Below the pieces are notes generated by a model. The model was not told where the DNA came from, made no database searches, and saw nothing but the letters and a program-made list of their open reading frames with translations. A DNA stretch of 7,615 nucleotides from Candidatus Taylorbacteria bacterium RIFCSPLOWO2_01_FULL_45_15b (GTDB lineage Bacteria > Patescibacteriota > Minisyncoccia > Phycocordibacterales > 01-FULL-45-15b), in contig MHRX01000009.1 of NCBI GenBank assembly GCA_001822655.1, forward strand, positions 11,696-19,310, given 5' to 3'. This document shows positions 1 through 3,673 of this stretch, piece after piece. Position numbers and translations under genes: made by a program. Position 1 is the stretch's first letter. Every line of letters starts with the position of its first letter.

Positions 1-122
1 TTATCATCTGGTACCGTATCTATCGACACCTCTGTAACGCCCCGCAGGACGCGCGTCGGCATACCCTTGGGGTAACACGGTTGGCCATGATTTACGACGT
101 TTCGATTTTTTCCTCTCGGCAT
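1..122 (-). CDS. Hypothetical protein, N-terminal fragment cut by the window edge
   Basis: An uninterrupted frame starts at ATG (122-120) and is still open after 40 codons at base 1. The visible protein begins MPRGKNRNVVNHGQPCYPKG and continues to about VSIDTVPDD. It has one cysteine and a basic N-terminus, and I recognise no domain. The start is chosen because a purine-rich AAGGAAAG lies about 8 nt upstream and a promoter (201-229) lies about 80 nt upstream on the same strand. A longer overlapping frame on the same strand (436-92) ends 30 nt inside this gene and runs through the hairpin-rich tRNA-tail region, so it is less credible. Function unknown; coding status is moderately supported. 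Confidence 0.5.
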   Translation of the reverse strand, partial: MPRGKNRNVVNHGQPCYPKGMPTRVLRGVTEVSIDTVPDD

Positions 123-200
123 AACTTACGCTTTCCTTGTTGGTTTTGTCCTTGTTTTACGGCAACCTCCATTTTAGCCGCCGCAAAAACTACCTCTGAA

Positions 201-229
201 ATTCTCTCTCCGCTGTGGATATATGTCAA
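201..229 (-). promoter_or_regulatory. Sigma-70-type promoter for the gene at 1-122
   Basis: On the minus strand a perfect -35 TTGACA (229-224) is followed after exactly 17 nt by GAGAAT (206-201), which matches four of six bases of the -10 consensus. Transcription would start near 194, giving a leader of about 70 nt before the ATG at 122. The promoter lies just downstream of the last tRNA-tail repeat copy. Confidence 0.5.
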
Positions 230-249
230 GTGCATAAGGGGTTTAATTA

Positions 250-595
250 TGTCGGGGGCGGGAGAGTCGCCCGCGACTAAACTTTTGTCGTCACAAAAGT
301 TTGTCTGCCCTACCAAAGGACTTCTATTTTTATGAATAAAAATATGTCGGGCACCGCCTCGCGGCCTCGCGTGCTCGCTCGGCATCGCTCCGGCGTTCGA
401 CTCCGCCGTCTTGCTTCGCAAGACTCCCCTCCACAAAAAATGTTCATTTTTTGTGTCGGGGGCGGGAGTCGAACTTTACAAGTTCAGTACCCCAATTGGA
501 TATTTTTTTCGCGCGCTCAAAAATATCTCAATCGGGCTTCGACTCCCGTCGAAAGCTTCCCCGAAGCTTTCTCCTCCGACACTGCACTTCGTTTG
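250..595 (-). repeat. Hairpin-dense region with repeated tRNA 3'-end fragments
   Basis: This 346-bp stretch downstream of tRNA-CAU has no convincing gene. A 21-bp segment identical to the 3' end of the tRNA (596-616) recurs at 454-474. A 15-bp part recurs at 250-264, and a weaker 7-bp part (TGTCGGG) at 345-351. Between them are perfect or near-perfect inverted repeats: 265-278 (6-bp stem), 279-302 (10-bp stem), 325-344 (9-bp), 408-424 (7-bp), 432-455 (11-bp), 499-527 (9-bp), 538-553 (6-bp, T-arm-like) and 552-570 (8-bp). AT-rich hairpins alternate with GC-rich tRNA-like pieces. The pattern could reflect successive integrations at a tRNA end, duplication followed by decay, or an array of processing or termination hairpins. 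The sequence alone does not decide. Confidence 0.7.
454..474 (-). repeat. Exact 21-bp copy of the tRNA-CAU 3' end
   Basis: The sequence is identical to 596-616, the acceptor strand plus T-loop half of the tRNA at 596-667, including discriminator A. The flanking sequence does not complete a T-stem (GTAAAG faces CCCGC) or any other tRNA arm, so this is a fragment, not a second tRNA. It looks like an attachment-site duplicate or a tandem-duplication remnant. Confidence 0.75.
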
Positions 596-667
596 TGTCG
601 GGGGCGGGAGTCGAACCCACAACCGGGCGCTTATGAAGCGCCTGCTCCACCATTGAGCTACCCCGAC
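596..667 (-). tRNA. tRNA with CAU anticodon (elongator Met or Ile2)
   Basis: A 72-nt cloverleaf folds cleanly. The acceptor is GTCGGGG/CCCCGAC, the D-stem GCTC/GAGC with loop AATGGTG, the anticodon stem GGCGC/GCGCC with loop TTCATAA, the variable loop CGGTT, and the T-stem GTGGG/CCCGC with loop TTCGACT; discriminator A73. The first acceptor pair is a normal G1-C72 and the D-stem has C11-G24, so this is not the initiator. That leaves elongator Met or the lysidine-modified tRNA-Ile, which I cannot separate by eye. CCA is not encoded (the next bases are CAA), so it must be added enzymatically. Its 3' end is copied downstream at 454-474 and 250-264. Confidence 0.93.
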
Positions 668-680
668 AAGTAGGAACACT

Positions 681-709
681 ATAATATATGCGGTCATTAA
701 AAACAAAAA
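681..709 (-). promoter_or_regulatory. Probable promoter of tRNA-CAU
   Basis: The minus strand carries an AT-rich -10 (TATTAT at 686-681, or the overlapping TATATT two bases upstream), 13 nt before the tRNA 5' end. The -35 is poor (TTTTTG, 709-704) and overlaps the T-tract of the upstream terminator. The -10 is convincing by position and the -35 is not. Confidence 0.45.
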
Positions 710-724
710 AACCTCGCCACGAGA
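705..724 (-). terminator. Short intrinsic terminator after the gene at 731-1003
   Basis: On the minus strand TCTCG-TGG-CGAGG (724-712, one terminal T-G wobble) is followed directly by seven T (711-705). It sits 6 nt past the stop of the gene at 731-1003. The 5-bp stem is short, so efficiency is uncertain. Confidence 0.5.
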
Positions 725-730
725 ACGAGA

Positions 731-1003
731 TCAAAATTCAACAAGAAAAACATCATCGAGAGTAGAAATAATAAAACCGTCGCGACTTCTGAAGAGCACT
801 CCCTGAATGGTCACGCCCAACCAATACTTACTCTCAATGACTTGCCCCTCAAAAAGACGATGGTGTTCCGAACCCCACGCAAGCTTGAAGATCTTGATCT
901 CGACAGTCGTCGGAGCAAGCAGGACAGCGTAATCCGCATCATAACATGTAACCGTCGCATACATTGGCTTTCGTGACTGAAACAGCAAGCAGAGGTCATC
1001 CAA
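731..1003 (-). CDS. Small hypothetical protein, possibly with a frameshifted 5' end
   Basis: The frame encodes up to 90 residues with a balanced, globular-looking composition rich in beta-branched residues and aromatics (for example YWLGVTIQGVLFRSRDG and the end TLDDVFLVEF). I recognise no family. The start is uncertain: the first in-frame start after the upstream stop is TTG (1003), and the first ATG is at 964, giving a 77-residue protein. Neither has a good ribosome binding site. A frame shifted relative to this one opens with an ATG at 1041 (MGKEVSFPSTDRF) and meets this frame near a CTTTTGG run at about 1005-999. One base lost or gained there would produce a protein of about 103 residues, so this may be a frameshifted gene. 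A short terminator follows the stop. Confidence 0.5.
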   Translation of the reverse strand: MDDLCLLFQSRKPMYATVTCYDADYAVLLAPTTVEIKIFKLAWGSEHHRLFEGQVIESKYWLGVTIQGVLFRSRDGFIISTLDDVFLVEF

Positions 1004-1107
1004 AAGCGGTCCGTGGATGGAAATGATACTTCTTTACCCATGATGAATTAACGGCTTCTTGTAGTGTAAGGAGCATAAATATCCTAAAAGGATAGGCAAA
1101 AACTGTC

Positions 1108-1512
1108 CTAATGTAAAGATGATTTCATTTTGTTTTCATTATTCAAATCTAGTTTGGATTTTAAAATTCTTCGATTGTGAGTGCGTATACGATGACAGTT
1201 TGCACATACGAGTTCACAATTATTTATTTCTGCTTGAAGCGTCTTTATACTTAAGATATGTTGACTGTAAGAAGCAACATCAAATTTCTTTTCCTTAATA
1301 TGATCAAAATCTAATACGTGAGGATATGGACTTCCTGAAAAACCACAATCAACACAGCTTCTCTGTATCTTAAAGTCATTGATGAATTTTTGCAATTTTT
1401 TTTTAAGTTTTTTTACAGCAGTGATATGTTTCGACCTATTTTTTGGATACCACACTTCACGCATGTATCGTGAGTGATACTTCTTACTTTTTTCTTTATC
1501 CTTATAGGGCAC
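1108..1512 (-). CDS. HNH endonuclease family protein
   Basis: The 134-residue protein has the layout of small phage/MAG-type HNH nucleases. The N-terminus (MPYKDKEKSKKY) and the stretch to about residue 50 are basic. Two CxxC knuckles, C53-x2-C56 and C103-x2-C106, should bind a structural zinc. The ββα-metal core has D68-F-D-H71 and C106-H107-R, with N113 as the likely third motif residue. H71 is the expected general base and H107 a metal ligand by family analogy. The start is GTG at 1512 because an in-frame TAA lies immediately upstream and the motif-like start MPYKDKEK follows. There is no Shine-Dalgarno, and an extended -10 puts the transcript start on the GTG. The gene is clearly more AT-rich than gatA or ligA, which suggests transfer. 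It lies 92 nt downstream of the intron-containing tRNA on the same strand. The biological target is unknown. Confidence 0.85.
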   Translation of the reverse strand: MPYKDKEKSKKYHSRYMREVWYPKNRSKHITAVKKLKKKLQKFINDFKIQRSCVDCGFSGSPYPHVLDFDHIKEKKFDVASYSQHILSIKTLQAEINNCELVCANCHRIRTHNRRILKSKLDLNNENKMKSSLH

Positions 1513-1518
1513 ACTTAA

Positions 1519-1527
1519 ATAGTATCA
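1519..1527 (-). promoter_or_regulatory. Extended -10 promoter giving a leaderless HNH mRNA
   Basis: The minus strand reads TGATACTAT: TG at 1527-1526, one base, then TACTAT (1524-1519). Standard spacing places +1 at base 1512, the G of the GTG start codon. No -35 match is visible, as is common for extended -10 promoters, and no ribosome binding site precedes the GTG. The gatC promoter has the same arrangement. Confidence 0.5.
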
Positions 1528-1604
1528 TAAATCTAAAAATATTTATGACTCCTAATCAATTATTTTAAAAAGATGCCTTCTGTAGAGTCCTGCTTTTTTT
1601 CTTG

Positions 1605-1935
1605 TTGCGGGGGCCAGAATTGCACTGGCATCTCAAGGTTATGCTGTACCGCTGCGATTTTCATCGCTTCGCCTCGGGCGAATTTGTGGTCTGGACTATA
1701 CCTTCATCCCTTCCTGCTAGCAGGAAGGGAGCTCGTCGTCTAGTCTCTACACCTTCCCCTCCCTAGTTTTGATTTTATTGAAATTTCTAAAAACCAAAAC
1801 TAGGGAGGGGCTTGGCTCGGTATTGCCATGCACCTATGTGCGACAGGTTTCACCGAATTTGGCGAGCGTTCCATGATGCATTACTACTTCATGAGCCCAT
1901 TTGAGCCTTGCGAATTACTGTTACTCTACCCCGCG
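1605..1935 (-). tRNA. Initiator tRNA-fMet(CAU) interrupted by a group I intron
   Basis: The exons are 1935-1904 (32 nt) and 1643-1605 (39 nt), and join to a 71-nt cloverleaf. The acceptor is CGCGGGG/CCCCGCA, the D-stem GAGT/ATTC with loop AACAGTA, the anticodon stem CAAGG/CCTTG with loop CTCATAA (anticodon CAT), the variable loop AGAT, and the T-stem GCCAG/CTGGC with loop TGCAATT; discriminator A. Two bacterial initiator hallmarks are seen: the unpaired C1xA72 and A11-U24. The ends closely match E. coli tRNA-fMet (5' CGCGGGG, 3' GGCCCCCGCAAC). Oddities are only two G-C pairs at 30-40 and 31-39, with A29-U41 instead of the third; no GG pair in the D-loop; and G in place of T55. CCA is not encoded. 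Boundaries follow the group I rule of U before and G at the end of the intron. Confidence 0.9.
1644..1903 (-). ncRNA. Group I intron, IC3-like, ORF-less (260 nt)
   Basis: Group I introns self-splice by guanosine attack, and all core elements are visible here on the minus strand. P1: exon GGCU plus the first intron base pairs with GGGCU, with the splice-site U-G wobble retained. P10: AUG in the guide region can pair with the 3'-exon CAU. P3: GCTCG (1867-1863)/CGAGC (1735-1731). P4: TCGGT (1856-1852)/ACCGA (1821-1817) inside AATTCGGTGAAACC and the Q-like AATACCGAGCCAAG (1824-1811). P6 is extended by a perfect 16-bp stem (1810-1795/1771-1756). P7: GACTA (1745-1741)/TAGTC (1698-1694), the latter within the S-like AAGGTATAGTCC (1704-1693). 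P8 is a 24-nt palindrome (1730-1707). P9-type hairpins follow, one with a GAAA loop. The final intron base is G (1644). The subclass is assigned by resemblance to cyanobacterial tRNA introns. There is no internal endonuclease gene. Confidence 0.9.
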
Positions 1936-1949
1936 ATGGGATGTGGCAC

Positions 1950-1977
1950 ATTGTACGCATTTCTAGCCCACCTGCAA
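1950..1977 (-). promoter_or_regulatory. Promoter of the initiator tRNA gene
   Basis: The minus strand carries TACAAT (1955-1950, five of six matches) preceded by 16 nt and TTGCAG (1977-1972, three of six). The -10 ends 15 nt before the tRNA 5' end at 1935, so a short 5' leader would be removed by RNase P. It is back to back with the plus-strand riboswitch promoter, whose -35 begins 11 nt away. Confidence 0.5.
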
Positions 1978-1987
1978 GCACGACTGG

Positions 1988-2015
1988 TTGACATCTTTTC
2001 CAGTCCTGCTATTCT
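1988..2015 (+). promoter_or_regulatory. Strong promoter of the SAM-riboswitch operon
   Basis: A perfect -35 TTGACA (1988-1993) is separated by 16 nt from TATTCT (2010-2015, four of six). TG at 2007-2008, one base before the hexamer, makes it an extended -10. The predicted start near 2022 leaves about 12 nt before the riboswitch P1 helix. An alternative AT-rich -10 (2025-2033) lacks a -35 and would start transcription inside P1. The flanks also contain two overlapping inverted repeats (GACTGG/CCAGTC around 1982-2005 and TTCCAG/CTGGAA around 1998-2019), possibly incidental. Confidence 0.6.
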
Positions 2016-2033
2016 GGAAATAGGTAATATATA

Positions 2034-2254
2034 AGGTGTATCAAGAGTGTGAAGATACAATCCTAAACCATATGCTCACGCATTGGTCGGACAAAAGGGT
2101 TATGGCCCGACGCTTCACCGGCAACCGAGCACCACTTCCGTAAACTACTGTTAGATTTTAACTATGCCGTTTAGGCACATTTATTTCCCGCAGTAAAGTA
2201 AGCGTAAGTGGTGCTTCGGTGCCAATTCCATCCCCGCTTCGCAGGGAAAGATAC
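2034..2254 (+). promoter_or_regulatory. SAM-I (S-box)-type riboswitch aptamer with an enlarged P2
   Basis: Conserved S-box blocks occur in the right order and strand. They are TATCAAGAG (2039-2047), GGCCCGA (2104-2110), CCGGCAACC (2118-2126), GGTGCCAATTCC (2218-2229) and GAAAGATAC (2246-2254). Helices: P1 GTATC (2038-2042)/GATAC (2250-2254), extendable past one mismatch; P2 GTGAAG (2049-2054)/CTTCAC (2113-2118); P3 with a perfect 10-bp extension (2128-2137/2206-2215) and a large loop; P4 TCCCCGC/GCAGGGA closed by TTC (2231-2247). The P2-loop UGG can pair with CCA of the GCCAAUUCC junction, as in the SAM-I pseudoknot. P2 is odd: about 30 extra nt (2055-2085) include a small ATGC/GCAT hairpin, and the usual kink-turn GAUGA is replaced by GACG. 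It may therefore be a divergent SAM-I or a SAM-I/IV-like variant. In the family, SAM binding usually turns expression off. It lies upstream of small cysteine-containing genes. Confidence 0.85.
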
Positions 2255-2255
2255 T

Positions 2256-2280
2256 TCTCGAAAATCTCGAGACTGTTTTT
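2256..2280 (+). terminator. First expression-platform hairpin (candidate terminator)
   Basis: TCTCGA (2256-2261), loop AAATC and TCGAGA (2267-2272) form a 6-bp stem followed by CTGTTTTT. It begins directly after the P1 3' strand, where S-box transcription terminators often sit. The stem is short and AT-containing, so it may be an auxiliary or pause hairpin. Confidence 0.5.
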
Positions 2281-2289
2281 GGAAATCTC

Positions 2290-2324
2290 CTTGATACACC
2301 GCCCGAATGGGCGGTGTATTTGTT
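2290..2324 (+). terminator. Second expression-platform hairpin that competes with P1
   Basis: ATACACCGCCC (2294-2304), loop GAAT and GGGCGGTGTAT (2309-2319) form a perfect 11-bp GC-rich stem followed by TTGTT. Its 5' strand overlaps CTTGATACACC (2290-2300), which is an exact 11-nt complement of the P1 5' strand GGTGTATCAAG (2035-2045). Formation of this hairpin and of the long-range pairing are mutually exclusive. The inferred logic is that SAM-stabilised P1 frees the hairpin (off), and without SAM the long-range helix blocks it (on). The weak T-tract leaves termination uncertain. It ends 22 nt before the ribosome binding site. Confidence 0.55.
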
Positions 2325-2350
2325 ATGAAACAGTTCATTGAAAGGAAAAT

Positions 2351-2662
2351 ATGTATAGCAAAACAAAAATTGATGAGAAAGAGGAGTTCCGGATAAGAGA
2401 GACAAAACACGCTCACGCTTGTCCCGTCTGTGGAAAAGATTCCGGCACTATAAAGGAACTCGTGAAAATCGGCATATATCGAGTATTCCGAGGATCCTGG
2501 CCAGCAGGAAGTTCTACACGCATAGAATACGGAACGATAAGCAAAAGATTCGTGGAGGTAATCTGCCCTCAAGCGAACTCCAAGTGGCACAGAAGGCTAG
2601 AGAAAGAAATTAAAAAATTGCGAGAAAAAAACGAAAAAAATAAGAGCGATAAAGCCAATTGA
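2351..2662 (+). CDS. Small Cys-rich protein 1 of the riboswitch operon (probable zinc-binding, function unknown)
   Basis: This is the first gene after the SAM-responsive leader, 103 residues. ATG 2351 is supported by AAAGGA about 5 nt upstream. The visible signature is C24-P-V-C27-G, then C72-x6-W79-H80, which suggests a CCCH-type metal site. The segment between is beta-rich, and the C-terminus (from about residue 81) is a highly charged lysine/glutamate helix, possibly a coiled coil or nucleic-acid-binding tail. The same CPVCG ... C-x6-WH pattern recurs in the gene at 3085, and C-x2-C ... C-x6-W in the gene at 2677. The three are therefore probably divergent tandem copies of one family. I recognise no named family, and the link to SAM or methionine is only through the leader. 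The next gene starts 14 nt downstream. Confidence 0.75.
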   Translation: MYSKTKIDEKEEFRIRETKHAHACPVCGKDSGTIKELVKIGIYRVFRGSWPAGSSTRIEYGTISKRFVEVICPQANSKWHRRLEKEIKKLREKNEKNKSDKAN

Positions 2663-2676
2663 AAAGAGAGGAAAAT

Positions 2677-3066
2677 ATGGAAAATAGCCCAGAAGAACTC
2701 ATCGATCTTCGAATAAATCCGCCGAAGTATCCTGGAAAATACAGGTGTTTACAAGTATACCAGTGCCGCGTATGCGGATGGATGACAAACGGATTCAACA
2801 TGGACTGGGCGGGACTTCCATCTCAAGACTGCCCTTATCTACGTAAAGATTGGCTTTACGAGTTAGAGAGGAAAGTGGTACATGCAAAGCTTCCACACCC
2901 TAAATCATATGCGGAAGAATTACAGAAAGAGATTGAGGCTGAAAGATCCATTCACTCAAAAGAAATTACTAGCGACATTGTCGGTAATCCTGATTTTTCC
3001 CAAAAGAAAAACGGGCTTATTGCTCATCAGTTTCTAGGTTCGGGTGAATTCATTGGAAAATTTTGA
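2677..3066 (+). CDS. Small Cys-containing protein 2 of the riboswitch operon (function unknown)
   Basis: The protein has 129 residues counted from ATG 2677, chosen because GAGAGG lies 5 nt upstream in the same AGGAAAATATG context as the preceding gene. An in-frame TTG at 2659 would overlap the upstream stop and lacks such a site. The signature is C30-R-V-C33-G and C52-x6-W59, with only 18 residues between the halves and L60 where the other two copies have His. The metal site may therefore be altered. The C-terminal half is predicted helical and charged (EELQKEIEAE around residues 86-95). No signal peptide or membrane segment is seen. It probably belongs to the same family as its neighbours. 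Confidence 0.75.
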   Translation: MENSPEELIDLRINPPKYPGKYRCLQVYQCRVCGWMTNGFNMDWAGLPSQDCPYLRKDWLYELERKVVHAKLPHPKSYAEELQKEIEAERSIHSKEITSDIVGNPDFSQKKNGLIAHQFLGSGEFIGKF

Positions 3067-3084
3067 ATTCTAAAAGAAAAATAT

Positions 3085-3417
3085 ATGAGTTACAGAAAAG
3101 TCTATTCCAATGATGTCTCCTGCAAAAACGTAAACGCTGCCGAATACGGACGGAAACCTATTCTCTGTCCAGTATGCGGGCAAGCAAGCACAATCATGCG
3201 TCTCAAAATAACTCGTAATGGAGTTGCAATCTACTCATGGATTGCCGCAGACACCGATGATCTATCAACCGAAGAAATTCTGGAAGGATTTGTTTGTTCT
3301 TCTGCAAAAGAAGAATGGCACATCGTAAAGAAACATGAATTGCGGCGGTCTGGCGAACTAAAGGATACACAATATAGAGACGGCTACATGTACCACGATG
3401 GTTTTCGCGAGTATTAA
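3085..3417 (+). CDS. Small Cys-rich protein 3 of the riboswitch operon (probable zinc-binding, function unknown)
   Basis: The protein has 110 residues and starts 18 nt after the previous stop; only a weak A-rich AAAAGAAAAA precedes the ATG, so translation may depend on coupling. C28-P-V-C31-G and C71-x6-W78-H79 repeat the pattern of the gene at 2351 with nearly the same spacing (39 residues between C31 and C71, against 44 in the first copy). An additional C13 lies in the N-terminal extension. The C-terminus is rich in Tyr, Asp and Gly and unlike the first copy. Function unknown. The last 20 nt overlap the start of the ORF at 3398. Confidence 0.75.
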   Translation: MSYRKVYSNDVSCKNVNAAEYGRKPILCPVCGQASTIMRLKITRNGVAIYSWIAADTDDLSTEEILEGFVCSSAKEEWHIVKKHELRRSGELKDTQYRDGYMYHDGFREY

Positions 3418-3571
3418 GAAAAACAACTTCTACGGAGTCAGGCCTCGTAAGATGACCACAAAAGGCATGAAAGTTTGGGATAGACACGAATGGAGATTCC
3501 GTTTTAGAGAATATGGAAAACAATTCGGAACCCCGCACGGCGTTTGTATTCCAAAATCAAGAATTAGTTAA
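3398..3571 (+). CDS. Very small basic ORF at the end of the riboswitch operon
   Basis: ATG 3398 overlaps the end of the preceding gene and encodes 57 residues ending before the terminator. An internal ATG at 3452 would give 39 residues. The product is very basic and aromatic (for example KVWDRHEWRFRFREYG), has a single cysteine and no signature of the preceding family. Neither start has a good ribosome binding site (a GGAG lies 14 nt before 3452). Composition, position between the operon and its terminator, and the continuous frame support coding. It could be a nucleic-acid-binding mini-protein, but that is speculation. Confidence 0.45.
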   Translation: MVFASIKKNNFYGVRPRKMTTKGMKVWDRHEWRFRFREYGKQFGTPHGVCIPKSRIS

Positions 3572-3584
3572 ACAAAAAGTGATT

Positions 3585-3609
3585 ACCGCCAAAAACTCGG
3601 CGGTTTTTT
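3585..3609 (+). terminator. Intrinsic terminator of the riboswitch operon
   Basis: ACCGCC (3585-3590), an 8-nt loop and GGCGGT (3599-3604) are followed by a run of six T. It lies 13 nt after the stop of the last ORF. Confidence 0.85.
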
Positions 3610-3625
3610 ATTTCCGTAAAAGAGA

Positions 3626-3649
3626 GAGTGTACGATATATCGTACACTC
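3626..3649. repeat. Perfect 24-bp palindrome, first of a pair
   Basis: Both halves (GAGTGTACGATA and its complement) match fully. The central TACGATATATCGTA is shared with the palindrome at 3674-3695. On the minus strand the hairpin is followed by TCTCTTTTAC, so it could terminate transcripts coming from gatCA. On the plus strand no T-tract follows. An operator is an alternative. Confidence 0.7.
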
Positions 3650-3673
3650 ACAACTTAATTCCAATGCCACAGG

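Noticed and set aside
92..436. Minus-strand open frame of 114 codons
   Set aside because: It runs through tRNA-tail repeats and hairpins, overlaps the better-supported gene start at 122, and begins upstream of the promoter at 201-229.
454..535. A second, degraded tRNA gene
   Set aside because: Only the 3' 21 bp match; no matching T-stem, anticodon arm or acceptor 5' strand is found.
250..600. CRISPR array
   Set aside because: Repeats are two or three tRNA-end copies of unequal length with irregular spacing, not regular repeats and spacers.
332..706. Several overlapping open frames in 332-706 on both strands
   Set aside because: They read through the tRNA gene and its tail repeats; the repeated words arise from GGGGGCGGGAGTCGAAC-type tRNA sequence, not from protein repeats.
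1080..1094. Hairpin TATCCT-AAA-AGGATA as terminator of the HNH gene
   Set aside because: The stem is only 6 AT-rich bp and no T-tract follows on the minus strand.
1560..1604. Terminator just after the initiator tRNA
   Set aside because: A TTTTT run exists on minus at about 1567-1571, but I could not find a stable stem before it.
1828..2034. Plus-strand open frame of 68 codons
   Set aside because: It lies across the antisense of the group I intron and the tRNA 5' exon and runs through the tRNA and riboswitch promoters; structural RNA explains the sequence.
2034..2300. RNase P RNA, tmRNA or a second group I intron
   Set aside because: The end-pairing and size suggested a large structural RNA, but no RNase P core (GAGGAAAGUCC) or tmRNA tRNA-like end is present, and the S-box blocks match in order.
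2171..2590. Minus-strand open frame of 139 codons (and a nested one of 74)
   Set aside because: It is antisense to the riboswitch and the first Cys-rich gene, both of which are better supported.
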